Shown here piece after piece: positions 1-8,148 of a stretch of 64,000 nucleotides of DNA. Both the position numbers and the translations under genes were made by a program. Source of the DNA: Gemmatimonadales bacterium. GTDB taxonomy: Bacteria > Gemmatimonadota > Gemmatimonadetes > Longimicrobiales > Gaopeijiaceae. Position 1 is the stretch's first letter. Every line of letters begins with the position of its first letter. Below the pieces are notes generated by a model. The model searched no databases, had not been told where the DNA came from, and worked only from the letters and a program-made list of their open reading frames with translations. The stretch is from assembly GCA_007692665.1 (NCBI GenBank), contig REBP01000109.1, forward strand, positions 36,135 through 100,134. Direction: 5' to 3'.

Positions 1-2287
1 TGAACTGGAGCCACTGGAGCTGGATAGGCGCACCACCGCCCAGGCTCACGATCCGGTTCTCGTTCGTGGAATAGTTGATCGTGGCGTCCCATCCAAAGCT
101 CCGGGCCTCGATCACCGTGCCCCGGAGTCCCACTTCCCACCCCTTGTTCTCGATCTCTCCCACGTTCCGGAGCTGGGTGGAGAGGAACCCGAGCGAGGGG
201 GGTTCGCGCACCGCGTACAGGGCATCGGTCGTTCTCTGGTCAAACCGGGTGACCTCGAGACGCATCCGATCCTCGAGGAGCCCCATGTCGATCCCGAATT
301 CGATTTCCGTGCTGATTTCCGCGGTGAGGTCCGGATTTCCGAGGTTGCCCGGGCGGACAGCGGGCTGCCCCCCCACGGCCGACTCCGGGAGCCACGTCCG
401 GACTGCCGAGAAGTTCGAGGGCTGCTGACCCGCCGTTCCATAGGAGGCCCGCACGCGAAGGGACGAGAAGACCGTCGGGAGTGACACCTGGTCCGACAGC
501 ACGTAGGAAACGTCGGCCTTGGGGTAGATGGCGTAGTCCACGTCCTCCCCGAAGGCGGAGTGTCCGTCCGCGCGAGCGCCCAGCGTGACGAACAGGGCAT
601 CGCCGAACCCGAACTGCTGTTCCGCGAAGAATCCTGCGCTCCGCTCCTTGAGACGCCCCTCGGCGCCGCTCGTGGAGAGGGCGGCACTCACGGTCTCGAG
701 GCCGATGAAGGGGAAGCCGTTCCCGATGGAAGAACTCCAGCCCTGGTCGCGGTTGAAGTACTGGAACCCGGCGGAGGTGGTGGACCGGATGCCGTCGGTG
801 AGCTGCCCGCGGAGGGTCGCGGCGTAGTCGACGTTCAGGTTCAGGTTCTGCCTCCGGTAGTTGCTCCGGTACCCCGCGATGAAGTTGTTGATGGCCCCGA
901 ACGGGAAGAGCTGGAACTCGTCGGAGTTGAAGATGTCGGCGCCGAAGGTCAGACGGTGCGACAGCGCCTGGGTCGGCTGGTGTTCCGCCGTGAGACCGCC
1001 GGTGAAGCGATTGCCGTTCTGGAAGGCCTCGATGACCGTGTGGTCGCGGGTGGGCGTCCCGAACTGTCCGGCCGGGCCACCGACGAGACCGTTGATCGTG
1101 TAGCCCCGGGTGTTGTTGGCGTCGGGCGTGTGCTGAACCGAGCGACGGGTGAACCCGGAGCTCAGGCGGAGGGTCACATCCTGACGGGGCACGACGGAGA
1201 GGTTCAGCCGGGCGGAGTACGCGTCCTCACCCCCGTTCGGCAGGATCCCGTCTTCGGTACGACCGGTCAGTGCGGCGTAATACGAGAAGTTCTGACCACC
1301 GCCCGTGACCGAAACCTGGTGCGACTGGGTAGCGCCGCGCTGCACCATTTCGTCGTGGAACCAGGCCGAGTAGGCGGAGATGTCCCACCAGTCCAGGGGG
1401 GTGGACAGGACCCCGTAGTCGGCGTTGTACCGCCACTGCGTGATGCCTTCCCGGCCTCGCCGGGTGAAGATCTGGATCACGCCGGCCGAGGCCTCGGTGC
1501 CGTAGAGGGTCGCTGCCGACGCCCCGCGGATGATCTCGATGCGCTCGATGTCGGCGGGGTTGATGTCGTCGAGTCCCGACCAGGAGGCACCTGCCGTGGT
1601 GGTTTCGATTCCGCTCGAGCTCGAGTTGTCGATGCGGATTCCGTCCACGTAGATCAGCGGCTCGTTGGACTGGCTGATCGATGCGGCACCACGGAGCACG
1701 ATGCGGCTCCCCTGGCCGGACTTTCCGCCGCCGGGCATCACGTTCACGCCGGGTGCACGGGCTGCCAGGAGCTGAGAGAGGTTGTTGATGGGGGCCGACT
1801 CGAGGGCGGTGACGTCCACGGAGGCGATGGAAGTGCCGATCTCGCGGCGGGCGATGCCCGCGGCCTGACCCGTGACGACCACTTCGTCCAGCGCCACGGC
1901 GCTGACCGAAAGCGTGAAGTCGAGGGTCGCGGTCTGGCCGGCCTGGATCGTCGCGGTCTGCGTGACCGAGCGGTAACCGAGCGACGTGACACGGATCTCC
2001 TGCGATCCGGTGGCGACGTTCTGGAACGTGTACTGACCGCGGGCGTTCGTGGTTCCGGAGCGGTTCGTCGCCTGGATGGTCACGAAGGCGTTGGCAATGG
2101 GCTGGCCCGAGGTGTTCACCACCGTGCCGGTCAGCGTGCCGGTCTGCGCTTCGACACCGCCGGCCAGGGGCGGGGCGAGCAGACCCAGAGAGAGGAGAAG
2201 TGCGGAGCAGAGGGCGAGGACGCCGAATCGATGTCGGCGACCGCCTCCGTTCCCTTCGCGGACGGGGCGCGTACCCGTGTAGGACAT
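1..2287 (-). CDS. SusC/RagA-family TonB-dependent outer-membrane receptor, C-terminus cut by window edge
   Basis: About 762 codons are visible and the frame is open to base 1, so the 3' end lies outside the window. The start is the ATG at 2287-2285, preceded by AGGTGG. The N-terminus has a signal peptide (hydrophobic run ending near GGVEAQ), then a carboxypeptidase-like beta-sandwich (GTLTGTV, GQYTFQNV), a plug domain (LDEVVVTG, RIVLRGAASIS, DGIRID, ERIEIIRGASAATLYGTEA) and beta-barrel strands. Such receptors import glycans or peptides across the outer membrane using TonB energy, normally with a SusD lipoprotein. A SusD partner may lie beyond the left edge. It is closely paralogous to the receptor at 4002-6956 and shares its promoter. 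The substrate cannot be inferred. Confidence 0.93.
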   Translation of the reverse strand, partial: MSYTGTRPVREGNGGGRRHRFGVLALCSALLLSLGLLAPPLAGGVEAQTGTLTGTVVNTSGQPIANAFVTIQATNRSGTTNARGQYTFQNVATGSQEIRVTSLGYRSVTQTATIQAGQTATLDFTLSVSAVALDEVVVTGQAAGIARREIGTSIASVDVTALESAPINNLSQLLAARAPGVNVMPGGGKSGQGSRIVLRGAASISQSNEPLIYVDGIRIDNSSSSGIETTTAGASWSGLDDINPADIERIEIIRGASAATLYGTEASAGVIQIFTRRGREGITQWRYNADYGVLSTPLDWWDISAYSAWFHDEMVQRGATQSHQVSVTGGGQNFSYYAALTGRTEDGILPNGGEDAYSARLNLSVVPRQDVTLRLSSGFTRRSVQHTPDANNTRGYTINGLVGGPAGQFGTPTRDHTVIEAFQNGNRFTGGLTAEHQPTQALSHRLTFGADIFNSDEFQLFPFGAINNFIAGYRSNYRRQNLNLNVDYAATLRGQLTDGIRSTTSAGFQYFNRDQGWSSSIGNGFPFIGLETVSAALSTSGAEGRLKERSAGFFAEQQFGFGDALFVTLGARADGHSAFGEDVDYAIYPKADVSYVLSDQVSLPTVFSSLRVRASYGTAGQQPSNFSAVRTWLPESAVGGQPAVRPGNLGNPDLTAEISTEIEFGIDMGLLEDRMRLEVTRFDQRTTDALYAVREPPSLGFLSTQLRNVGEIENKGWEVGLRGTVIEARSFGWDATINYSTNENRIVSLGGGAPIQLQWLQF

Positions 2288-2350
2288 GGCACCACCTGGA
2301 TGCAGGAGCGGACAGGGAACCGGAAGGGTTCCCCAGGGGAACAAGCGCGC

Positions 2351-2380
2351 AACATACGACGGTACATTCGCATGCCACAA
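2351..2380 (-). promoter_or_regulatory. Promoter of the first susC-like gene (TTGTGG-N18-TATGTT)
   Basis: On the minus strand TTGTGG (2380-2375) and TATGTT (2356-2351) are separated by 18 bases. The same two hexamers with the same spacing occur upstream of the second susC-like gene (7020-7049), at nearly the same distance from the start codon. The conservation between paralogues makes the call stronger than hexamer matching alone. Confidence 0.65.
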
Positions 2381-2391
2381 GCCTCCGCAGC

Positions 2392-2425
2392 CTTGCATCC
2401 GAGGCGGTGCGCGAGATCGCACGCA
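2392..2425 (-). promoter_or_regulatory. Conserved upstream box (imperfect dyad plus GGATGCAAG) of the first susC-like gene
   Basis: An imperfect 18-bp dyad (2408-2425, TGCGTGCGA/TCTCGCGCA on the minus strand) and a GGATGCAAG box (2392-2400) lie just upstream of the -35 element. Both recur upstream of the second susC-like gene at 7062-7070 and 7080-7095. Binding by a shared regulator is an inference. Confidence 0.45.
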
Positions 2426-2487
2426 AACATGTATACAGGCTGGGTTCCGGCACGGGGTTCCGGCACGGGGTCCCGTCACCCGAAACG

Positions 2488-2526
2488 TTTCACCCCCCGG
2501 CGGCTGGATGCCACCGGGGGGTGAAA
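2488..2526 (-). terminator. GC-rich hairpin downstream of the susD-like gene
   Basis: A perfect 13-bp inverted repeat (2488-2500 and 2514-2526) encloses a 13-base loop with a further GGC/GCC pair. It lies about 90 bases beyond the susD-like stop and before the next promoter, so it should separate the two receptor transcription units. It has no long T-run. Confidence 0.6.
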
Positions 2527-2614
2527 GGATTTCGGATCGAATCGTTGGCCCCGCACCTCGCGAGGCGGCGGAACCGCCGACGGGCCGATCAGAAGCGCGG
2601 CCCGTCGGCCCTGC

Positions 2615-3991
2615 TCAGTTGCCGATGTTCGGATTGGAGTTGCGCTCGTCCCGACTGATGGGCAGACACAGTTCGCCCATGGGGTTGTCGAGCACGTTCC
2701 GCACCTGGTCGGCCGTGGTCGGCTGATCCGCGCTGGCTTCGACCCTCACGACGTCGAAGTCGGCGTAGCCGGGCGTGGAGGCCCAGCGGCGAAGATCGGA
2801 AAGCCTGCGCCCTTCCGCGTAGAGCTCGATGCCCCGCTCCCGCTGGAGTACGTACCAGGCTTCGGTCTCGGAGGCCGCGCTCACGTTGGCCATGCCGTGG
2901 AAGCTGCGGAGTTCGTTGATCTTGCCCATCGCACCGTTGACGTCCCCACCAACCAGCAGGGCCTCGGCCTCGATCAACCGCATCTCGGCTCCCCGGGCGA
3001 TGGGATGGTTGCTGTTCCGGGACTCGTACTTCAGAACCCGCCATGTCTCCCTGCGCCCGTCACCACCGATGAGGACATCGCCGGCCGGGGTCCGCGAACG
3101 GTATTCGAGGCGTGGGTCCCCGTCGGTGTCCTGCACGCCGGAGAGGTCCGTTCCAAAGGCGGCGAACGGGGTTCCCCAGAGGGAGGCCTGGTTTTCGATC
3201 ATGAAGGCCACGTGCAGGCCGTTGTTTTCCACCGTGGTGTTGTCGGACATGCGGACATCGTGAACGAAGTCGGTGGGCACCTGCCCTGCGTCCGACACGG
3301 CACCGCTCCAGTTGCCCAGCATCATCCGGACCTGGGCGCGGCCAGCGTGGGCGGCTCTCACCAGCTGGGTGTTGTTCGCCGCCTGGGCGATGGTGATGGC
3401 CTCGCCGAACTGCTGCTCGGCTCGCTCGTAGAAGGCGGAGACCGGCTCGATGGGCCCGCCCTCGATGACCGCATCACAGAAGCTGTCACCCAGGAGCCGG
3501 TTCGAGAACCCGGCCCAGGCGAGCGAGGTTGCGATGGGGACGCTTGCCCCGGGATTGCCCCCCTCGTTCTCGAGGATCACGCGGATGATGTCCGCCGCCT
3601 CCTCCGCCGTCTTGCGGGCGTTCTGGGCGTGGCTCCAGCGGGTGACGGTTTCGGCCACGTCGTCGTTCACGACGACGGCGGCGCTCCATTCCTCCATTCC
3701 CACCCACTGGCCCGAGTGGACGATTTCGTCCGTCAGGTAGGCCTGTGCGCCGAAGACGCCGCCATGGGGAGCGGCCCCGCCACTGATGGCTCGACCCAGG
3801 TTCCGCTCGGCCCCGATGACCAGGGGCTGGATGGCGGCGGGATCGAAGAGGTCGTCGCCCTCGATGGTGCCCGGATCGAAGACGCCCAGGTCACAGCCGG
3901 CGAGCAGCAGCGCTCCCACGCTGGCCGCGACCATCGGACCGAACCCGCGTCGGGTTCGCTTTGTCGATTTTCTCGTTGTGTCATTTGGCAT
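2615..3991 (-). CDS. SusD/RagB-family outer-membrane lipoprotein
   Basis: A 458-residue protein with a lipoprotein signal: basic N-terminus, hydrophobic stretch and lipobox LLAGC with the lipidated Cys at residue 33. SusD-like features follow, including the helical TPR-like middle region (FYERAEQQFGEAITIAQ) and a C-terminal part with MRLIEAEALL and RERGIELYAEGRRLSDLRRW, the usual family signature. The protein should sit on the outer leaflet and act as the substrate-capturing lid of the SusC pore. It starts 10 bases after the stop of the susC-like gene at 4002-6956, so the two form an operon and a cognate pair. Length is normal for the family. Substrate unknown. Confidence 0.93.
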   Translation of the reverse strand: MPNDTTRKSTKRTRRGFGPMVAASVGALLLAGCDLGVFDPGTIEGDDLFDPAAIQPLVIGAERNLGRAISGGAAPHGGVFGAQAYLTDEIVHSGQWVGMEEWSAAVVVNDDVAETVTRWSHAQNARKTAEEAADIIRVILENEGGNPGASVPIATSLAWAGFSNRLLGDSFCDAVIEGGPIEPVSAFYERAEQQFGEAITIAQAANNTQLVRAAHAGRAQVRMMLGNWSGAVSDAGQVPTDFVHDVRMSDNTTVENNGLHVAFMIENQASLWGTPFAAFGTDLSGVQDTDGDPRLEYRSRTPAGDVLIGGDGRRETWRVLKYESRNSNHPIARGAEMRLIEAEALLVGGDVNGAMGKINELRSFHGMANVSAASETEAWYVLQRERGIELYAEGRRLSDLRRWASTPGYADFDVVRVEASADQPTTADQVRNVLDNPMGELCLPISRDERNSNPNIGN

Positions 3992-4001
3992 GATGGTCTC
4001 C

Positions 4002-6956
4002 TCAGAGTTCGATGGAGAAGCCGAGGATGAACTGCTGCGGCATCGGGGTGGGGAAGAAGGAGTGATGCTGGAGCGTCGACTGTGAATTCAGGTTGGCCTC
4101 GGGCTCGAGCCCCGGCGTCGTCTGGGTCCTCCAGAGATTCCGGCCGGCCATCGTCACGGTGGCGGCGCTGAGACCTACCCGCTCCGGCCACGCCGACGGC
4201 ATGCGGTAGGAGAACGTCACCTCGCGGAGACGCCAGAAGTCGGCGGGCACGGCGAACTCGCCGTGGCCGAGGACGGAGTTCCGGCCGCAGATGGCCTCAT
4301 CCAGCGAGCCCTCGGCGGCGTCTCGGCACCGGTTCGATACCGGCCCGGGGGTAACCCCGTATTGTGCGTGGCGGGCAGCCTGGTCCTCACTCACGACCCG
4401 GTTCGGAGCCATGGTCCAGCGCATGGTGTGATCGTGGCGGAAATGCCCACCCTGGTGATCGAAGGAGAACCCGAAGCTCATCTGGTTCCCGACAGAGAAG
4501 TCGCTCCCCAGCTGTAGCGAGAGCGTCGGCTGTGCGGGCCCGATGTATTCCTCGGCGTCGGTGCAGTTGCCGGGGTCGGCGCAGAGGGTCTGCTTGTTCA
4601 CGACCTCGCCATCCACCTCGATGAGGTGATTGCTGGCGAAGAAGCCACCCATGGGGAAGCCTTCCCGGATGTGCTGAAGCCAGCGCACGGTGAGGGGAGC
4701 TTCGCCGGACAGGCTCACCACCTCGTTCTGGGTCGTGGAAATGTTGGCCCGTGCATCCCAGCGGAAGCCCTCCATCTCGAGGATCGCCGCGTTCAGGCCG
4801 AGCTCGATGCCGGAGTTGTGGACCTCTCCGACGTTGCGGAGCTGCGTTCCGAGCACGCCCTGCGACGGAATGTTCCGTGCCTGGAAGAGGGCGTCCCTGG
4901 TGGTCTGGTCGAACCAGGTGAATTCCACCCCGACCCGGTCACCGAACAGCGTGGCATCGAAGCCCAGTTCGAGCTCCTGGCTCACCTCGGGGCGGAGGTT
5001 CGGATTCCCCACGTTGCTGGCCACGATGGCCGGCAACCCGCCGGCTCCCGAGACCGCGCCGTAGGTCCGGACGGCCGAGAAGGCGCCGGGCTGCATGCCG
5101 GCCATGCCGTAGGCCCCCCGAAGCCGCATCGAGCCCCAGTCCGGGCTCCAGAAGTCGTGCTCCGAGATCACGTAGGAAACGTCAACCTTGGGGTAGACTT
5201 CGAAGTCCACCTCTTCTCCGAAGGCGCTGTGCCCGTCGGCCCGGAGGCCTCCGGTCACGAAGAACCGATCGCCGAGGCCGACCTGCTGCTCCATGAACAC
5301 GCCGAACATCCGCTCCTCGGAGCGCGATTCGCCGGCGACGAAGCCGGACGACGTCGCGTTGACCACCCGCAGGCCGCGGAAGGCGAAGTCCTGGCCGTAG
5401 GCGCTCTGGATGCTCGACTGGGTCTGGAACCACTGAACCCCTGCCGAGGTCGAGGACCTGATGTCGGGGGTGATGTCGGTGGCGAAGGTGCTGGTCATGT
5501 CCACGTTCAGGTTCTGGGCGAGACGCCGATAGTTTCCGGCGTAGCCCCCGCTCCAGCGGGCGACAACCTCGGGCGGCAGGTACTCTGTATTGTCCGAGTT
5601 GAAGAAGTCTCCGCCGAGGGTGAGGCGGTGCGTCCACTGATCACCGGGGCGGTAGGTCGCATTCACGCTCGAGGTGAAGCGGTACCCGCGCTGGAACATC
5701 TCCAGCTGGCGGATGCCCTCCGTGGGGGTGAACTGACCGTCGGCACCCTGCATCAGCGCGTTGATCAGGAACCCCTCCTGGTTGTTGCCCTGTCCCGGAA
5801 CCATGACCTCGCGGGAGCTGTACCCGGTGGACACGTTGACCGTGAGGTTGTCGGTGGCCCGGATTCCAAGGTTCGCCCGGAAGGCAGCGTAGTCCTCCTG
5901 GCTGTTCGGCTCGATCCCGCCGGTGCCGCGCATGGTGCCCGACACGTAGTAGTCCATTCCCTCGGTGCCCCCGGAAACGGACAGCTGGTTGCTCAGGTAA
6001 TCGCCCCTCTGGGCGAATTCCTGCGCGTAGTAGTCGGAAAAGACCGACCCCGATTCCCTCCAGTACGCGTCGGGAACCCGGTTGGCCCCGACCTCGGAGC
6101 GCAGGCGCCAGACGGGGGCGCCCGTGGTCCCGCGCCGGGTGGTGATGTTGATGACGCCGGCTGCGGCCTCGGTGCCGTAGAGGGTGGCGGCCGAGGCCCC
6201 GCGCACGATCTCGATGCTCTCGATGTCGGCGGGATTGATGTCGTCGAAGCCGGCCCAGGACGCACCGGTGGTTTCGATCCCCCGGAAGGGGGAGTCGTCC
6301 ATCCGGACGCCGTCGACGTAGATGACCGGCGTGTTGGACTGGGAGAGGCTCGCGAGCCCCCGCAGCACGATCCGGCTTCCCTGGCCCGGCTGACCGCCGC
6401 TGCCGTGGATGTGCACGCCCGGCGAACGGGCCTGGAGCAGGTTGGACATGCTCGTGATGGGAGCCGCTTCCATTTCGGCGGCACTGATTCGTGCCACCGA
6501 GGTTCCGATCTCGCGTCGGGCGGTTCCGGTTCCACGGCCCGTGACCACGATGTCATCGAGCATCACGGCACGGGTCGGTAGCACGAAGACGACCTCGGCG
6601 CTGCCGTCTGCGGGCACGTTCACCGTCCGGGTCGTGGTCCGGTGCCCGATGAGTTCGGCCCGGATTTCGCGTTCGCCTGCCGGCACGTTCGGGATGCGAA
6701 AGGATCCGTCGGTGGAGGACCCGACGCGCAGTTCGGTGCCGACCACCGACACCTGTGCATTCACGAGCGCCTGCCCGTCGAGGGACTGGACGGTTCCGGT
6801 GACGGTTCCGGTCTGCGCCTCCACGCCGCCGGCGAGGGGCGGAGAGAGAAGGCCGAGGGAGAGGAGAAGCGAGGAACAGAGCGCGGGAACGCCGAATCGA
6901 AGTCGGCGACCGCCTCCGTTCCCGTTGTTCACAGGGGACTTACGGGGGATGCACAT
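4002..6956 (-). CDS. SusC/RagA-family TonB-dependent outer-membrane receptor
   Basis: A 984-residue receptor. The start at 6956 is preferred because AGGAGGTG lies five bases upstream and a signal peptide follows (hydrophobic core then GGVEAQTG). The frame stays open upstream to 7550, but that stretch is promoter and repeat DNA. Domains in order: signal peptide, carboxypeptidase-like domain (about 35-115), TonB plug (IVLRGLASLSQ, YVDGVRMDD, ESIEIVRGASAATLYGTEAAAGVINITTRR split over the plug end) and a 22-strand-type barrel ending in a C-terminal aromatic/aliphatic strand (FILGFSIEL). It is followed 10 bases later by its SusD partner. Strong N-terminal similarity to the protein at 1-2287 indicates recent duplication or a shared targeting signal. 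Confidence 0.95.
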   Translation of the reverse strand: MCIPRKSPVNNGNGGGRRLRFGVPALCSSLLLSLGLLSPPLAGGVEAQTGTVTGTVQSLDGQALVNAQVSVVGTELRVGSSTDGSFRIPNVPAGEREIRAELIGHRTTTRTVNVPADGSAEVVFVLPTRAVMLDDIVVTGRGTGTARREIGTSVARISAAEMEAAPITSMSNLLQARSPGVHIHGSGGQPGQGSRIVLRGLASLSQSNTPVIYVDGVRMDDSPFRGIETTGASWAGFDDINPADIESIEIVRGASAATLYGTEAAAGVINITTRRGTTGAPVWRLRSEVGANRVPDAYWRESGSVFSDYYAQEFAQRGDYLSNQLSVSGGTEGMDYYVSGTMRGTGGIEPNSQEDYAAFRANLGIRATDNLTVNVSTGYSSREVMVPGQGNNQEGFLINALMQGADGQFTPTEGIRQLEMFQRGYRFTSSVNATYRPGDQWTHRLTLGGDFFNSDNTEYLPPEVVARWSGGYAGNYRRLAQNLNVDMTSTFATDITPDIRSSTSAGVQWFQTQSSIQSAYGQDFAFRGLRVVNATSSGFVAGESRSEERMFGVFMEQQVGLGDRFFVTGGLRADGHSAFGEEVDFEVYPKVDVSYVISEHDFWSPDWGSMRLRGAYGMAGMQPGAFSAVRTYGAVSGAGGLPAIVASNVGNPNLRPEVSQELELGFDATLFGDRVGVEFTWFDQTTRDALFQARNIPSQGVLGTQLRNVGEVHNSGIELGLNAAILEMEGFRWDARANISTTQNEVVSLSGEAPLTVRWLQHIREGFPMGGFFASNHLIEVDGEVVNKQTLCADPGNCTDAEEYIGPAQPTLSLQLGSDFSVGNQMSFGFSFDHQGGHFRHDHTMRWTMAPNRVVSEDQAARHAQYGVTPGPVSNRCRDAAEGSLDEAICGRNSVLGHGEFAVPADFWRLREVTFSYRMPSAWPERVGLSAATVTMAGRNLWRTQTTPGLEPEANLNSQSTLQHHSFFPTPMPQQFILGFSIEL

Positions 6957-7019
6957 TGCACCTCCTGGATGCAGGAGCGTTGCGGGAACCCTGGGGTCCC
7001 CGTGAGGTCTCATGCAGGA

Positions 7020-7049
7020 AACATAGGGCGAATCATTTAGATCCCACAA
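7020..7049 (-). promoter_or_regulatory. Promoter of the second susC-susD operon (TTGTGG-N18-TATGTT)
   Basis: TTGTGG (7049-7044) and TATGTT (7025-7020) on the minus strand have an 18-base spacer, identical in layout to the promoter at 2351-2380. A GGATGC-AAGC-GCATCC inverted repeat sits directly upstream of the -35 element. The leader is about 60 bases and ends in a strong Shine-Dalgarno sequence. Confidence 0.65.
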
Positions 7050-7114
7050 GCATTGGATGCGCTTGCATCCCGTGCGGAATGCGTAATCGCACGCAGATAT
7101 GGATACAATCTTGC

Positions 7115-7186
7115 GGGCTCTGACGCGGGCTCTGACGCGGGCTCTGACGCAGATGCTGACGCGGGTGCGGAGGCGGTTACTGACGC
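7115..7186. repeat. 12-bp tandem repeat, GGGCTCTGACGC type
   Basis: Three exact 12-bp units (7115-7126, 7127-7138, 7139-7150) are followed by three diverged units to 7186. They lie between the cytochrome gene and the second susC promoter. The unit length keeps any overlapping frame open, which explains a long spurious extension of the susC frame. No spacers, so this is not a CRISPR array. Confidence 0.85.
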
Positions 7187-7252
7187 GGGTGCCGTGGAAA
7201 GGTCCCGGGGCCGTTCCGGACCTCCGGTTCCTCAGTCGATCCTCTCCGGTCT

Positions 7253-7777
7253 TCAGTCCCCCGGAGGCAGTCCCGCTCCCCCCGGCCCGGCCCCGCCGTC
7301 GATCCGCCGGAGGTACTCCCAGAGCGCACGTACCTGGAGGTCGTTCACCCCCTGGATCGGCATGGCCACGCGGTAGATCTCGGCGAGGTCGCGGGCCACC
7401 GGGTCCATGCGGATCATCGAGTCGGGGCGGAGGACCATGGCCCGGAACCACTCGTAGTCGCGCCGGATGGTGACCCCGTTCAGGTAGGGCCCGGCCACGT
7501 CCACCCCGTCCACCCTGTGGCAGGCGAGGCACCCCCGCACGCGGAACCACCGTTCTCCGGCGTCGGCCATCTCCATGTCGATGGGGTCACCGCGGTCCGG
7601 CGCCGCCAGGACCTGGGCGGCCATGGGGTGGTTCGGATCCCACCCCTCCTCGAAGGGAGCCCATTCTTCTCCGGAGTCACAGGCCACGGCCAGCACGATC
7701 ACGGCGAGAAAGGCCGCGGCGGCGGCGGGGCGGCCCAGGGGCGCGAGGCGACGGGAGTTCGGGGTCGGGAGATCCAT
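7253..7777 (-). CDS. Monohaem cytochrome c lipoprotein
   Basis: A 174-residue protein starting at ATG 7777. This start gives a clean lipoprotein signal with hydrophobic segment and lipobox LAVAC (Cys at residue 33). One class I c-type haem site is present: CLACH at 83-87, followed by VDGVDVAGPYLNG and a later Met (VAMPIQGVND) as probable distal ligand, with a C-terminal helix (LWEYLRRI). It is probably a periplasmic electron carrier anchored to a membrane by lipid. An upstream in-frame ATG at 7828 is a less likely start. It precedes the susC-susD operon on the same strand, but a promoter lies between them, so a functional link is not shown. Redox partner unknown. Confidence 0.8.
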   Translation of the reverse strand: MDLPTPNSRRLAPLGRPAAAAAFLAVIVLAVACDSGEEWAPFEEGWDPNHPMAAQVLAAPDRGDPIDMEMADAGERWFRVRGCLACHRVDGVDVAGPYLNGVTIRRDYEWFRAMVLRPDSMIRMDPVARDLAEIYRVAMPIQGVNDLQVRALWEYLRRIDGGAGPGGAGLPPGD

Positions 7778-8148
7778 CGGAACCGGGGGCTTGAAGACAA
7801 CGGCGAGGTGGTCCGTAATGTAGTGCATGGGGAAGCATGGGGAGGGCCCGGGGGCGCTGGACGCGCGGGGACCGGAGGAAATACGGTCTCGTTCGTTGAC
7901 AGGACCCGTACCCGCCTGCACAATGACGTCGGAGCCGCGGCCCCGCCCTCCATGGTCATGCCCCCGCCGGGGGCGCAACCTTCGGAGATGGAGGCGGGCC
8001 CGGAGGCAACCGGATGGGGACACCTCCGCATCGCACCTCCCGGTCCCCACGGGATGACATTCATGCCGCGTTTTCCAGGGGCTCCTCGATCGTGGCCCGA
8101 TCCCCTGCCATCCCTCTCGCGATTCTCCCACCTCTCCCGGTGTCTTCC
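7778..8148. other. Divergent intergenic region between cytochrome lipoprotein and efflux operon
   Basis: No gene is supported here. It holds a sigma70-like promoter for the efflux operon (7896-7924) and a small GC-rich hairpin in the leader (7960-7965 pairing with 7969-7974). No clear promoter for the cytochrome gene was recognised. Confidence 0.5.
7896..7924 (+). promoter_or_regulatory. Sigma70-like promoter of the RND efflux operon
   Basis: TTGACA (7896-7901) is followed after 17 bases by CACAAT (7919-7924): a perfect -35 element and a 4/6 match at -10. It reads toward the adaptor gene at 8149 and leaves a leader of about 220 bases. Confidence 0.5.

Larger units (their letters stand above)
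2288..2614. other. Intergenic region between the first susC-like gene and the susD-like gene
   Basis: No convincing coding sequence is visible. The region holds the hairpin at 2488-2526, the conserved box at 2392-2425, the promoter at 2351-2380 and a leader of roughly 57 bases. The last 26 or so bases before the ATG resemble those of the second susC-like gene (CGCTCCTGCATCCAGG box next to the ribosome-binding site). Confidence 0.6.
6957..7252. other. Intergenic region upstream of the second susC-like gene
   Basis: Nearly 300 bases without a supported gene. It contains the leader, the promoter at 7020-7049, the conserved upstream box (7062-7070 and dyad 7080-7095) and the 12-bp repeat tract at 7115-7186. 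Nothing else stands out. Confidence 0.6.

Noticed and set aside
560-2524. 654-residue plus-strand frame opposite the first susC-like gene
   Set aside because: Low-complexity Val/Gly/Arg product with no family; the minus strand encodes an evident TonB receptor.
6957-7550. N-terminal extension of the second susC-like protein to 7550
   Set aside because: It would cover a promoter, a leader and repeats and precede the signal peptide; AGGAGGTG supports the start at 6956.
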